Below are positions 45,401-58,715 of a stretch of DNA of 64,000 nucleotides, in pieces (within the stretch, counting starts at the first letter, position 1; each line of letters opens with the position of its first letter). The stretch comes from Antedon mediterranea. Lineage: Eukaryota; Echinodermata; Crinoidea; Comatulida; Antedonidae. Location of the stretch: positions 16,226,288 through 16,290,287 of the forward strand of contig NC_092676.1 in NCBI RefSeq assembly GCF_964355755.1, in the 5' to 3' direction. The position numbers were made by a program, and so were the translations under genes. The notes beneath the pieces are model-generated. The model was not told where the DNA came from, did no database searches, and saw nothing but the letters and a program-made list of their open reading frames with translations.

Positions 45401-48400
45401 TTAATTGATTCACAACCTGCTAGGATATGACAATGTTTACTTCAACATAAATTAATATGACAATATTAATGTGCATCTCTAGGCTTGTATAGTATAGTGC
45501 ATATTCGACTGATCGCATACGAGATCCTCAAACTACGAGTTAATTTTTTTTTGTTCTTTGAAGGTTGTTATAGAGGGAAGTATAACATGTAGACTAGGTG
45601 TCTTAATGCTATCAGCTGAGCACATCAAAGTACTTGGTGGAGAAGTGGATTCACTTCTTGAATCTAACTCTCAGATCCAGTTGTTGACTAAAGCTCTGTA
45701 AGTGAATTTGATTAAGTAGTACATTACCATATATTAATAATATGACTCAGGGGTTTTGTAAATCTTCAACCAGCAGATATTATCCACCTGTAAATGGTCT
45801 TTCCCGCCTGCTCCGGACCGGCTCCGTTAAATAAAATTGAAATTCAATGTAAAGGGATATGGGAAATATTTAGTTGAAATTAAATATATTTTTGAAAGAG
45901 ATCCATCTAAGCTTACAGTAGTAACATTATGGCTGACCACATCATTATCTGGTATATCCTGAAATGTCAAAGGGTTGATTTAAATTTGTTTCTACTACGA
46001 CTTACTGTAGGTCAGATGAAGGCCGAACAAAAGTTCCTGAACACTTCAAAGATAGAATCACAAGAAGACCAGTTACTAATGAGCCGGACAAGCAACCATT
46101 GGTGAATAAAATGAACGGTGCCTCCACTGATGAGGACATTCTGATGGAAGATGACGATGACTTTAATGATGACATACTGCAAGAGTTGAAGGAAATTGAA
46201 CAACAGGAAAAACCACATATCCAGGTATTAATGGAAGCTAGGAAGTTTAAATATTAATAGCAGTATGAAATAGACAGGATAATAATAAAATTATTAACTT
46301 TTTAGTTAATAATTTTTACTCTCAATTGTTGAAAAATTGCATCAAGACTGCTAAACACTCCTTTCAAACTTCCAAAAGTACTAATCTGAGACTGTTGTGT
46401 AATGCTTTAAAAAATATAAAAAATTCCACTATAGCTCTGCAATGAAGTTGCACATTTCAAACAAATTAATTTATTATAAACTGATTATAGAATTATAGAC
46501 TGAACCAAAAGTGTCAAATTACCTTCACTACTTTCTGAGGCTGCACTAAATGATTATATCGAACTATCCTAAATGCCAATCTCTAGACTGGACCAAACGT
46601 TTTCCGTCAAATTACCTTTACCACTTTATAAGGCAGCACTACAAGGATTTTATAAAACTATCCTAACCCTCTAGACTGGACCAAACGTTTTCCGTCCAAT
46701 TACCTTTACCACTTTATAAGGCAGCACTACAAGGATTTTATAAAACTATCCTAACCCTCTAGACTGGACCAAACTTTTCTGTCAAAGTACCTTCACCACT
46801 TTTCTCAAACTGCACTAAATGTTATTCTTTCAAAATCAACTAAACAATCATATAACAGCAAAATGTCATTATTTTGTAGCATGAAGCTGATGTATGGCCT
46901 GAAGATGTTGATGAAGAATGGCCTGATGATGATGACCAGTGGCCAGATGATAGTCACATTTTAAATATTGCTGACAATGGCAAATCACAGGCTAATTCTG
47001 CTGGACATCAATTGCAGGATAATGGTGAAGAATGGCCAGATGATGATGAACAATGGCCGGATGATGGTGACCAGTGGCCAGATGCTGATGACCAGTGGCC
47101 AGACGATGATGACCACCTTCTAGAATCTATTCCAGATGATGCACTTCATCCAGGTAAGGAACATGAATAGTTTTAAAATTGTTTTATTTATATATATATT
47201 TAAATTATTAGAATGTTTGGCCAATAATATCAAATTTGTTTTGGCCTGAATGGTACAGGACTGAGACGAGAGCCCTTGACAGCCACCTCCCCCAGCCACG
47301 ACCTGCTTGCTACCTGTGACCTGCCTTGAATCAATCAAAAGTAGTGATGTCATTCTGCATAATAAATCATTTGTCCAGCCACGACCTGCTTGCTACCTGT
47401 GACCTGCCTTGAATCAATCAAAAGTAGTGATGTCATTCTGCATAATAAATCATTTGTCCTTTTAATTAATGCTAATTAGATAAAATAGGAGACATTGACC
47501 TTGTAACTTCTGTCTACACTATCTAACTTTATGTGACAAAAAAAAACCTGATGTGCCCATATATGGACATGATGATGTCTTATCACTTTTTTTGTCAAAC
47601 TAGTTCGATAGTGTAGACATAGCTTTACATCAATATTGATCAACATTTTTCTGTTATATATTTAAGGAGAGACAACAACAAAAGTAGTCGCTGAAAACAA
47701 TATACATTTACAAGACACAAAGCCTAAACATCGTTTAGTTTGTGAGACGAAACCTATGGTAACAGAAAGAAGTTGGAGCAGTAGTTCTTCCAACTCTACA
47801 TTTGGAAATTACACATTAAAATCAAAGCCAGTTGCACCTAAACAAGTACAGCAGGTGATACCAAATAGACAAAAAGTACAGCCCCAGTCTGTAGTTACAG
47901 ACCAATCAAGTCTGCCAAACATTGGACTAGACCATAATTTAAAGAGGGAGGTTAAAAAGGAAACTGTTGTTGAAGATGTTATAATAATTACAGATGATGA
48001 GGAAGAGGAAGAAGAAGACATGAACCAGTGTAAGTTAAATTGATTTTAAATAATACATAATAATAATAAAATAAATGATAAAATATGATCTATCATCATT
48101 GTGTTAACCAATCATTTTTGCCATACTGCGTTGAAACACCTGTTCACCCAGGTGTACATATGGATACCTGGTTAGGTCAAAGCACCAACTGCCCTGATTT
48201 ATTGACTGCAGTATGTTTCAATGGTTTGATCAACATAAGCTGGGTAATAATTTAAAAAGCGTCATTTGTACATACATGTTGCCCAGAATTTTTTTAGCTT
48301 CATCAATTTTATTTAGCTTTTTGCTTATTTTATTTTGTCTCTCTATTGATACATTTTTTCAGTAATTTGTCTTTGGATTCATATATAAATATAAATAAAT

Positions 48401-50499
48401 TTAGATCACCTGGATATATATGTATAGTATTTGCGCTATAAAATGAATGCATTTTGACATTATTATTTAAATTTAAATATGCATTTTCAAAGATTGACCT
48501 GATTAAAAACAATATGCAATTTATTACCACCATTTAAATAAAAACTCTTGATCTTGTTAAAGGCACTATAGAAATGATGTTTGTATTAAAACAAAACTGA
48601 ACTATACTGTACATCAACATGCCGTTAGCCCTCCTTTCTCTACCCTCTTCTAGCCCTCTTCCTAATGCTGAATTTTTGTTTTGTTGCAGGCACCTCAACA
48701 AAATCAGAAATTATTTCTCTACAAGAATCTCTACAACTTACTCAAGGAAACTTTAAAATTAAGGTATTAAACATACTCATTTATTTTTGTCATGATTTTT
48801 TATTACTCACATTTTCATTAATTTTGATTAAATCGGTTTGGTGTTTTTTACAGTCATTGACAAATAAGTGATAGAAATTAAAGAAACAATACTTTTTTTT
48901 TTTTTAGGGACATTTCACAACATTAATTACTGGTTTGAGTTACGACTCCTCTGGTTGGAAATTGTCAGCCACAGTAACTGATGATGATGGAAAAACAACA
49001 TTGGATGTTGACCTAGATGATAAGGTAGTCTTTTTCAATGATATGTTTGCTCAAGGCGCTGTGAACTCAGTACAAGTCATGTCACTGCAGCCAATTACAC
49101 TCTCTACACTATTACAATCGCACTCCTCTGTAGTAGGTCCTTTATATTAAAGGACACACAAATGTTTTGTGTACCCTGAGCCTACGGTTTGTAATAGTTT
49201 GTATCTGAGAAAACTGGAGAGAGTTTGCCAATATTAAGGCAATGGGTTAACCACGGTTCAATTATTCTTCATAGTTAATGTTTTTTACAGTATTGTCTGT
49301 TTATAAATTTTATTGTTATTCATTTTTGTAGGTACTTTCTCAACTTATTGGATTTACTGTTCTCGAAATGATGGTGAGTAGCATTTATATTGTTTCACTT
49401 TTTGAATTGAAAATGTCAAAATTGGAATCATGAGTAGGTGCATAGGTGGGGTTAAGTATTATGAAGATGACTTTGAACAGATATTAATTTTCATCTAGTA
49501 TGCAAATAATTAGTGCGATGGTACAAATAATTTCATAAGGTGCGATTATAACCAACTTTTCTTTCACCGAATGAAATTTGTTCCATTGCACGAATATAAA
49601 ACATTCATTGTGCTTTTAGCGAGAGCCATTCAGAATGCGACATTTTTGTACTCATAGTAGAACAATTATAAACAGTGCACACCACATGTTGATCGAACAT
49701 GACCAGTCAAAACAGCCTTTCGTGCCTATAATTGCTCACTGTGTAACAAAATGAACTTGAACTGAAATGAAATTGCAGTACTCATGCGCATAATGACATT
49801 GCACTCTTGATGACATCATTAAGAGTGCACTAGAACATTTATTTAATACCATGTGACCCACAATCCTCCAATCAAATGACAAGAATCTACTTATGACTGT
49901 GTTTTAATTATTTCTATCTAATTGTCATATTTTTAGTAATTTCAAATTCCTTTGACTTGTTGTTATTCATAGTTGATGAAGAAAGAAATGAAGAACAATA
50001 AGAAAGAGGTTGCAATACGGATTAAATCGGTGAGTAAACCAAAACAGTAAATAAGAGATATACTGTATATATCTAAAACCTTTTCACACTGCAAAAAGTA
50101 ACAACAAGTTGTAACCAGGGTTACATAGTGTGCAGACAATTTTGTGAAAAATTTCATAGAGTACCCTTGAGACGACTGTTTTTTTGTGTTCTGAAATGTC
50201 CTGAGTTGTTACTGCGCATGAGTAATTGCCCTGGTATTAAACTGACCAATTATGGTAATCAAATATACTTTCTAACAATTTTCTCAAGGTTTGAAAAACG
50301 TGTAATAAACCGGGAGCTAAAAATACAATTGTTAGATGTGAAAAGGGTATGACATAAAAATAATGTCTTAGTTTTTTTTCCTCAGGGATTATCGGAATGC
50401 CAGGAAGCGTTGAAGAAAATGCATTGTGTAATGGTGATAAAGAAGACCAATCTTACTGGCCATCCTTGTGTTATAGAAGTCGATTATCAAAAATCATAA
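42413..50499 (+). CDS. RMI1: RecQ-mediated genome instability protein 1
   Basis: RMI1 is the OB-fold scaffold of the BLM-TOP3A-RMI complex that dissolves double Holliday junctions in the nucleus. Exons: 42413-42517, 43743-43889, 44140-44250, 45149-45274, 45564-45697, 46011-46224, 46880-47153, 47667-48029, 48690-48763, 48908-49024, 49332-49373, 49973-50029 and 50386-50499. All phases agree and give 625 aa. The N-terminal three-helix part (VHSEWVEACLDWI, YEQWLGSDL) and OB1 (SRMLMLYLTDG, LPGTKVVIEGSI, RLGVLMLSAEHIKVLGGEV) align with RMI1. An acidic helix EDDDDFNDDILQELKEIE (254-271) resembles RPA-binding motifs. Exon 7 has seven Trp-Pro-[Asp/Glu]-[Asp/Ala] repeats. Exon 8 ends with DVIIITDDEEEEEED, a SUMO-interacting motif. 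The C-terminal OB2 (LDVDLDDK/VLSQLIGFTVLEMM) aligns with the RMI2-binding domain. The ATG sits directly at the exon acceptor, so a non-coding upstream exon is likely, or a short N-terminal extension. Confidence 0.93.
42679..42966. mobile_element. 288-bp MITE in RMI1 intron 1
   Basis: The terminal repeat ttgtcaattgtatgacccac (42679-42698) is the exact reverse complement of 42947-42966. There is no ORF. A related fragment gtgggtcatacac lies at 43580-43592. Confidence 0.75.
46495..46825 (+). repeat. 88-bp tandem repeat, about four copies, RMI1 intron 6
   Basis: Units start at about 46495, 46583, 46671 and 46759, each with ctagactggaccaaacgttt or a variant and the block ggcagcactacaaggatttt. The middle two are nearly identical and the outer ones are diverged. 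Confidence 0.8.
47292..47457 (+). repeat. 83-bp tandem duplication, RMI1 intron 7
   Basis: The block ccagccacgacctgcttgct to aatcatttgtc occurs twice with a period of 83 bp (start positions 47292 and 47375). Confidence 0.85.
47505..47627. mobile_element. MITE, TCTGTCTACACTATC family, copy 3
   Basis: The left end is cttctgtctacactatctaa and the right end is gatagtgtagacatagcttt. The internal tgatgtgcccatatatggac is shared with the other copies. It lies in RMI1 intron 7. Confidence 0.7.
49500..49895. repeat. Dispersed repeat family B, long copy 1
   Basis: In RMI1 intron 11. It shares with 61790-62235 the ordered blocks ggtacaaataatttcat, tgttccattg, gagccattc, the block gtagaacaattata, and taccatgtgacccac followed by aatctact. 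Confidence 0.6.
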
Positions 50500-51320
50500 T
50501 TATATACACTTATATAACAGTTATTATATTACAGTTTATATAGATTAATTACATTACTGATTCGGATTCTGTTTGAAGTACTGTATAAGGAAAATAGAAA
50601 AAGCAACCTCCGCCACCAGAGGGAAAAGAAAAAATGTATCAAGAATCGTGAATCGGGTCGTAATCCTATCAGAAATTTAAATGGAGCTACGTTTACATAC
50701 CCTTCGCAGTACATGTATATATATGTATATGTATGTTTATACATGTGAACATATGCAATGCTTAAAATGATGTAATGTAGAATTTAGGTTAAAGTCATCG
50801 CAAATGAAAGACCATCTATTAGCCAGGTGCTAGGAGATACGTCCCATTATGTCATAAACTCCAAAGACTCCCTATTAGCCAGGTGCTAGGAGATCCCACG
50901 TCCCATTATGTCATAAACTCCAAGCAAAATTAACAACATCATAGCGAACCATAGCTATTTTAATTCATGGTTTTTCTGAACAAGTATGTTTTATTTAAAT
51001 TCAAATTATGTATTGTACTGTATATAGAAATTAAATTATTGTATACATTGATAACATTTTTGAGTTTTTTTGTGCCTGTATCAACTTTAGTTTAATAATT
51101 TGATATTTGTCTTTCATATTTCTTTTATAACAAATATCAAACTTTGCACTTACGTAATATTCACTAGGCCTACTAGGTTTTTAAAAATAAGAAGAAAACT
51201 TTAATGAATAATGCTAAGTAAAGACTGCAGCTGCTGTTCTCCCCCCATGAAAAAGTTTATCTTTTTCAAAATGAATTTTGGTACAACGCCCTCTATACAA
51301 AAAAAGACAAAACGTTCAAG
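50500..51320. other. RMI1 3'UTR and spacer to DNAJC8
   Basis: This 820-bp gap contains a tandem duplication (50815-50923) of ctattagccaggtgctagga + gat...cataaactcc. The DNAJC8 promoter must lie at its right end, just upstream of 51321. No other gene is supported. Confidence 0.55.
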
Positions 51321-54300
51321 ATGGCGGCTTCCTCAAGAGAAACAACAAACGATACGGTTTTTTCTTCGTTTATGACAGAGGTAGCATATATTTTCTAAAT
51401 AACTAAATAATTTGTCCTACATAAGAAAAAGCTAAGGTACAAAACTGCATACCAATTTGTCATGATTGTGGAGTCCAGGCCTTCGCTGATAGAGTTAGGC
51501 CCAATAGCCAACATCCAAACAGCAGCATCACGGCGCATTTCATGGCCATGCTGTGTGTTGGCCTATGCTTTTTAATCCGGCCTAACAAGGCCTAGACTAA
51601 CCGACTAATCCCATCCGAAGCTATGGTCCAGGTATCTATCTATCTAGGCTCACTCTCTAGGCCTAGGGGCCTAGGCTATACTAGCCTAGATTAATCATAA
51701 ATCATAAATAAATGTTTTTGATTGATGCCAGCTTTATTGTGATGATTATCATTTAATGTTGTCTAGGCTAGGGCCTATCTATGTCTTATGATGCTATTTA
51801 ATTGACTAGAGGCCTAGCTAGGGCCTAGGCCCTATGATTTATAAAATAATAAATAACTATTTTCCAAAAAATGTGTTAGGCCTATATTGTACATCAATCA
51901 ATAATCCGCCACTTCACCTAATTGTCTGAAATTCATTTCTAGGCCTAGGCCTATAGATAGGCTATATAATAAATATATATTGGGAGAAAGGGTTACGTCA
52001 GAAATTATACATTTATTTACTGAAATTGAGAATGGAATCTCCAGCCACATGATCTTAAGAAGTGTTATGACAATGTGAAATAAACTAAAGTAGGCCTAGT
52101 CTTTAGATGAGTATTGAATGTAAATACAGTACATCTGTAGGCTACAACAATTGATTGATATTTTTTTATCAGGTAAAAGAAATAGAGAAGAAGGATTCGG
52201 TTTTAACAAGCAAACAGCAAATTGACCGTTTATTGCGTCCAGGAAGTACATACTTTAACCTTAATCCATTTGAGGTATTTATGCTAGTTATATTTTCATT
52301 AATTAACTGTTTTTCTCACAAATCTAACCCAATTTTACCTACCAGGCCATACTAAATCTCAACCACATTACTGTATAATGTAATCAAATATCTTATATGG
52401 AGACCAAACTTGTCAATGTTGGTCTTGAATTGATGCATGTGTAGTCTATATAATACATGATTTGATTTTAACATTAACTTCAAAGGGAATATTTTGGTAT
52501 AAATTCCTTCACTTACAAAAAAATATACAAGTATGAAATTTGCCTAGACAGCCGAGTCTAGTGTCAAGCGATAAAGGCTATAGCACTAGAAACTGTTGCC
52601 ATACCAGGGAAGAGTGTAATTTCACTTTTCTATAGCCATACAAGTGGTAGGTTAAATGCTCTTCTTGACCATGGTTCTTGTAGTAGAACAAGTCTAATAA
52701 TTATGTAATAATTTAATTAAATATACTGTAGTAACCATTCATTGTAAATTAAGAGATAACCACAACATAGGTTTGTCTTACAACAAACAATTGTTCTTGT
52801 AGGTTTTACAAGTAGATCCAGCTATGAAGGTTGAAACTATTAAAAAGCAATACAGAAAGGTAACATTACACATACTTTAAATACTTTTTTGCAGTATAAT
52901 ATTGTACTATATTTGATTTGACCATAATTAGGAAATATTCTATTTTTACATGTAGGAAATAGATTGATAATATAAGTAAGTCATTGTAATATATAGTGTG
53001 TGGATTGATGCTAACATTTAATTTGTCACTGACAAATTATAGGTGATCTTTTTGTGATTGTTGATTTAATGAGAAAGAATAAATTAATTTAAAAAAATTA
53101 ATAATGCAGTGTGTAAATAATTAATGTATCATGTTAATAAGACTATTTAATATTTAAAATCTTTGAAAAGTTCTTTTCTGTTACAGTACGTCATTATAAA
53201 ACCGATTACTCTCACTGCAGTGATGAAGGTTTAGTGTTAATCAAAAGCTAGTTCCTTTCTTGCTGTTTTACTTTATCGTTACGTTTTGATTTAGGTTTTA
53301 GCTGTATATTTACAGTATATCTCCATTGAGATAACCATCAAATTTTTAGTATTTTGCCTTTTAATTCATAATATTAAGTTGATATAAAATTTGTTGTTTT
53401 CAGTTATCAATATTAATTCATCCAGACAAGAATCCTGATAACAAGGAGCGTTCATTATCAGCCTTTGAAAGTAACAATTATTTTATCATTTACAGTTAAT
53501 AATATATAAATAGCAATGGTAGATATGGAATAACCCAATACAGATTTATACAAAAATGTTGTCATCTAGTTTAAAAATCCTTTGTGCACAAACAAAACCA
53601 TGCATTATTTGTAAATTGTATCAATTAGTAAATTAAAATATGTAATTTTTTTTATGAAATATCGATTTTTTGTCAATAAATTTTATCTTTGGGTAATTTA
53701 GTAAAAATTAAATTAGTCTACTAGAGGACAAGGCTATTTTCCAAAAATAATTCCTAACAATTTATTTACATTTTGTATATACACATTTTTTCTTATTTGA
53801 TATAACAGTCATAAATAAGGCAATGAAGCATATAGAAGATGAAACTCAAAGAAAACGTGTTTTAAATACTATTCAAGAGGCCAAAGAAAAAACAGAGTTT
53901 GATGTAAGTAAATGTGTACTCATTATTAAAACATACATTACAGTATATGGTATTGTAGAAATAATGAATGTTATGAGTTAAATGGGAATAATATTTTATG
54001 ATTTGACTGTTCTATTTGACAGAGCCAAGTTCAATAAAACAGTAAATTTCTCAGCTCTGGACTGGGCCTAACAATATATGCTACATTCTATATACTAGTT
54101 TGAGCGTCACATATAATTGTGCTAATTGCAAGGAAAACAAAATTGAAAAATATCTTAAACAATAATTTTAAAATGGATTAGCTCTGATGCAAATGTACTC
54201 AATACAGTTATGAGTACATTTTAAATACAGGAAAAGTTACTATTGGGTTGTATGCAATGAAACTCACACCCTCATTGAGTATAAATGACTAAGAAATGAT

Positions 54301-55949
54301 TAAAACTCTACTCGCATTATAAAACAGATCAAAGCCATACATTGACAATATTTAAACATACATTTTCAGCTTGAAGAAAAGAGGAAGAAACTTAAAAAGG
54401 AAGGAAAATCAACAGTTATAGAAGAAGATAATCCAGAAAGGGTAAGATAAAATCAATGAATTAATTTATAAATATTAAAGTCTTCTGCACTTAAAAATTA
54501 AAATAATATGAAATATGTAATATATGTTTTAAAACAATATAAACTCTAATGCATGTCTGTACAATTGAGGGACTAGTACTGTTCCGCTGTACCACGCCGA
54601 GAGTGTTAAAAGAGTCGCTATCCAATTGAATTTGAACAATACCATGATGGTCTAATGGTTAGGATGTCTGCATATCATTACCAAGTAGAAGGTTCCGGTT
54701 TCATATCTTGGTTGGGCCGACTTTTTCTCATTCTCACAGATATCCTTATCTGTATTGTTTCAAATTAAAATTAAATTTCAATATATCACTTGGTGGTTTA
54801 GAATATATTCTGTGCCTGTTAATTAATATAATAATACCATGAGGGTCCCAAATGATCAGCAAATGCTGAATGGATCACCATCAATAAATATGGTTAAAAT
54901 AATAATTAAAATAAAATAAATATAATTTAATGTAGCTTAATTGTCACCATTGTCTATTTGTGTTCAAGACATCTCAAAATGTCAAATCTTTATTATGATA
55001 TCTGTCCACATTATGACCCATATCCAAACTGATTAAGTCTAGTTGTACTTGAAACATACATACATAAATAAACGTACATGTAAATCATAAAATATTTTAT
55101 AACATCAAACTATTTAAACAACATACATATGAATATGTGATTTGCCATGCCGATCAGGTTGAGAGATTTGTCTCAGACATATTTGAACAGCATTTGAAAC
55201 ATGTTTTCTAGCATAAAGCTGCCCTCTACAAAACAACAGTAAAACTGTTCGCTGATTATGAGAGGCGGCGTAAGGAGTTAGAGGATAGAGAGCAACAGAT
55301 AAGGAAACGAGAACGTGAGGAAGAAATTGCAAATGAAGATAAGACAAAAAAGCAAAAAGAGTGGCAGAAAGAATGGGAGGTAAGTTCAAAGGTCATCACA
55401 CCTTAGCAAGGTGCATCTATATAATAGTTACGATTTTCAATCATTTTTTTTCCATTTCATTTACAGTATTTATTCAACTAAAGCAGTAGTTAAAAATATT
55501 AAAGCCTCGATTGTACTGGACTTAATTCGCCAGCTAAATTAACCAGAATAAGTTCAATCCGGACACTGGCTACAATTCCCTCCGTGTTAAAGTCCAATGG
55601 TTACTTTTACTGACCACTGCCTGCCCAGTAGAACTGACCATGGTCTTGTTAAAAATAATCACGCCGGCTGAAAAGTCCAATCCGAACGTGCAGTTAACTG
55701 CGTGAAATTATTCAAGTGGGAACAATGGTCAAATTTACAGATGGGCTTGGGTAAAGTTACCTTGGTAAAATTTATCATTTCAAGTCCAGTGCCAACAAGG
55801 CTTTATTTAAAATTCTTATTATTTTGTTTTAGGATGGGCGAACAAAACGAGTAGATAACTGGAGGACTTTCAACGATAAAAAGAAAAAGAAGAAAAGTAG
55901 TAATAAGGGACAGTTTCGACCACCAAAGCCTAAACTTGAGCAACGATGA
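51321..55949 (+). CDS. DNAJC8: DnaJ homolog subfamily C member 8
   Basis: This nuclear J-domain protein associates with the spliceosome (family knowledge). Exons are 51321-51380, 52173-52274, 52803-52859, 53404-53470, 53819-53903 by first count but correctly 53809-53903, 54370-54441, 55212-55379 and 55833-55949. Phases agree and give 245 aa, near the 253 aa of mammals. The ATG at 51321 starts MAASSRETT in the context caagATGgcg, a good initiation context. Exon 2 reads VKEIEKKDSVLTSKQQIDRL and is followed by RPGSTYFNLNPFE, a hallmark of DNAJC8. The J domain spans about residues 55-120, with the catalytic HPD in LIHPDKN, which should stimulate Hsp70 ATPase. The rest is a long charged helix rich in Glu, Lys and Arg, ending FRPPKPKLEQR. 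The SINE in intron 6 and MITE in intron 7 do not touch exons. Confidence 0.95.
52551..52695 (+). mobile_element. SINE remnant in DNAJC8 intron 2
   Basis: It starts gccgagtctagtgtcaagcg (A-box-like) and carries ccatggttcttgtagtagaa + caagtct, which matches the SINE body at 10185-10210. The B-box region is eroded. Confidence 0.5.
54641..54890 (+). mobile_element. tRNA-derived SINE in DNAJC8 intron 6
   Basis: The head has gatggtctaatggttaggat (A box) and ggttccggtttcatatc (degenerate B box). The body ends with a block atgctgaatggatcaccatc followed by an A/T-rich tail. The tRNA head is of the Glu/Asp type and is distinct from the SINE at 10101. Confidence 0.6.
55502..55803. mobile_element. 302-bp MITE in DNAJC8 intron 7
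   Basis: The ends are aagcctcgattgtactggac and, in reverse complement at the right, aagccttgttggcactggac. The inner copies of gtccaat are also inverted. It has no ORF. Confidence 0.65.
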
Positions 55950-56770
55950 TTGAAATATAAAGTAACAGCCCATATTGCCAAGTCTACTATTTTCAGGACT
56001 TTATAAGAAGTATTTTGATACTGAACTTGTTTTTGTAGTTTGGTATTGTAGGTTTGTACCAGAAGCAGCCATTAACGGCTGTATATTTTGAAGGTGTCAC
56101 TTGTGTACAATCCTACATATTTTCTGGATCACACTTCTGAGATGATCCATCTTTGACAATCTTTGGAAATGATCCCAGACCAGAATACAACTTTAGCCAA
56201 TATATTGGTCATTATTTTAGACCGTGGCCAAAAGTCTGTTTAATTTTAATGTTGTTTCTAACTGCTGAAGGAGCACAAACGACTATTAATAGTTATAGCT
56301 ACATTATAGTTGATGTTTGCATGAGTTGGAATGATGGTTAGAAGAGAAGAAAAGAAAAAATATAGATCTACTATGCCGTATTATAAAGACTATTTTTCAA
56401 AGACTTATGATACTGTATGAAGTACAACATTGTGATTTGAATACCATGTGATGCCTTTCTGTCACTGATATCTGTTTGGCTAGTAATCAAATACCTTTTG
56501 TTTTAAATACTGCTACTGCTATTACAGTCAGCTGTTAGTAGATCATGCTTTTGATCATTATGTTAGAAATCGCAGAGAGTTTAAATGATAGATGGTATTG
56601 CAGTTTTGCTTTTGCTTTAAACATGTATACAATAGGAATGCAGATCTCGTCTTATACTTTGGAAAAGGATTACGGCTATTGTACCTTGGAATGGAATTTG
56701 TTATGGTCATCTTGGCTGAAAAGAATTGTGATCATTAATACAGAAATAATGTTTGACAAACGATATTTTG

Positions 56771-57000
56771 ATTTTACTAGGGAGCCCCGTAAAATCCAGC
56801 TATAATACATGCAAACCTGTGTTTATATTTTACTAGGGAGCCCTGTAAAATCCAGCTATAATACATGCAAACCTGTGTTTATATTTTACTAGGGAGCCCT
56901 ATAAATCCACTATAGTTCATGCAAACCTATGTTTATATTTTACTAGGGAGCCCTGTAAAATCCAGCTAAAGTTCATGAAACTATGTTTATATTTTACTAG
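56771..57000 (+). repeat. Tandem repeat of 54-56 bp, four copies
   Basis: The unit begins attttactagggagccctgt and ends at a tgcaaacctgtgtttat block. Starts are at about 56775, 56831, 56887 and 56941. Confidence 0.85.
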
Positions 57001-57563
57001 GAAATCTTGTTTCATTCTAATGCATTCTAAGAATAGAAAAATTGGTTTCTCCTACTTACTACACATGCATAATATGTGTGGCATAAAGTGATTGTTGTAA
57101 ACAATTTTCACCATAAAATGTTTGCTTGTGTGACAGCCCATAATAATAATCTGTAAAAGAGTGTAGTTAAGCAGGGAGTTAAAAAATTAAGTAAACATTT
57201 TTTATTTTGAGAAAGTGAATGTTTGTATTTACTATATAACAATACAAAGATGTACTTTCCATTGGCTATTTTCATTTTGGCTTGTATTTCAATATTTTCT
57301 ATTGTTTTATTTAATATTTTAATGCATTACTAGCAAAATATTTATTTATTTAAATGCAGTCACTTAAAAGTGATTAATCAGCAACGTGTCTACATTCCTT
57401 CTTGATTTTGCTTGTGAACATTCTTAGCACATTTTTTTTAGAAAAGTACCATTGGTATTTCCAAAATTCCAAAAAACTCCTACCTATTAGTATTAAATTA
57501 CAAGTTTATTTATGTTTTGGCATCTAATAAACTATATTAAAATCAAGCAATAATTAGTTACTA

Positions 57564-57721
57564 AAGCGTTGTCCACACACACTAAAGAAGCATGCATGGG
57601 ATGAAGCGTTGTCCACACACACTAAAGAAGCATGCATGGGATGAAGCGTTGTCCACACACACGAAAGAAGCATGCATGGGATGAAGCGTTGTCCACACAC
57701 ACTAAAGAAGCATGCATGGGA
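57564..57721 (+). repeat. 40-bp tandem repeat, four copies
   Basis: The unit contains aagcgttgtccacacacact and agaagcatgcatggg, with an exact period of 40 bp and one substitution in copy 3. Confidence 0.92.
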
Positions 57722-57787
57722 CAAAGTCAAGATAATCAAAATTATATCCAAGTTACAACCAACACATGAGCTTATTTGAACAGTTAA

Positions 57788-57911
57788 CGCTTAAATTCAT
57801 GTGACAAAAAAATGTGATGTGCCCATATATGTACATGGTGACATCATATCACTACCATATTTGGGCACATCACACTCTTTTTGTGAAACTAGATTGATAG
57901 TGTAGACAGTA
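57788..57911. mobile_element. MITE, TCTGTCTACACTATC family, copy 4
   Basis: The right end is gattgatagtgtagacag. The left end has lost the ctctgtctacactatc part and starts cttaaattcatgtgac. The internal gtgatgtgcccatatatg is conserved. Confidence 0.65.
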
Positions 57912-58509
57912 TACATAGTGTAAACTGTATTTAACTACAATAGAGAAAAGATCATGTAAACATAGTTTATACAGGGAGTTGTAAAACTCTATGGTTTATA
58001 TTGAGTTGAGATAATGATTGTAATGTAATGATGATTGGCAATGGTTAAATGACGCATTCTTCCAACCCACTGGCCCTTTAAAAATCTGCAAAAAGTTCAA
58101 TTGGAAAAAACTAATATGTTTTTATTTGAATGTAATTAGTTTACTAGTATTTAAAAATCAATGTTATGAGGTAATACATTCTTTTATTGTAATGTGTTTT
58201 TTTTTAATTCTTGTCCTAACAATGTTAATACACCTTGAATTTCATCCAAGATTTTCTAAGTACAGGGCTACCTCTAATAGCAGATCTTCAGTATATTATC
58301 TAATTTTAATTGTTCAGTGTTATGGCAGGACTACTTCCAATTTAAAACAACATACAGGACCCGGGTTTAGTATATTAATCTGCAGATGTGTCATTTGGAC
58401 ACATTTCGTCCAGTTATAGTTGCATTTTTAACTGCTTAAATTTAACCCACATAAAGATCTGGGTTTAGTATACTTTGTATTTATTTCTATTGTGTAGGGC
58501 TATAGGAGT

Positions 58510-58715
58510 GGATCCAGGAGGTAGCGCTAGGGGTGCTCGCTCCCTCTTTTGCCAAAGAAGGAAAGACCCTTGGTTTTGTACACCAAGGGGTCCTCCAACA
58601 CTGGGTAGTTGCATTGAAACTTCTCATGCTGTGGGGCCTCAAAATCTCTGAGGCCCCTGAGTTTAGCCAGTGAGCACTCATAGCTGTTACCATTAAAAAA
58701 ATCCTGGATCCATCC
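58510..58715. mobile_element. TE remnant with inverted GGATCCAGGA ends
   Basis: The left part has agtggatccagga and the right part has tcctggatccatccctgg. The middle ctgggtagttgcattg is also found at 9891-9906, showing an interspersed family. No intact ORF. Confidence 0.45.

Noticed and set aside
53819-53903. Alternative lower boundary for DNAJC8 exon 5
   Set aside because: A start at 53819 breaks the reading phase. The acceptor AG at 53807-53808 gives an exon of 53809-53903 with the correct phase.
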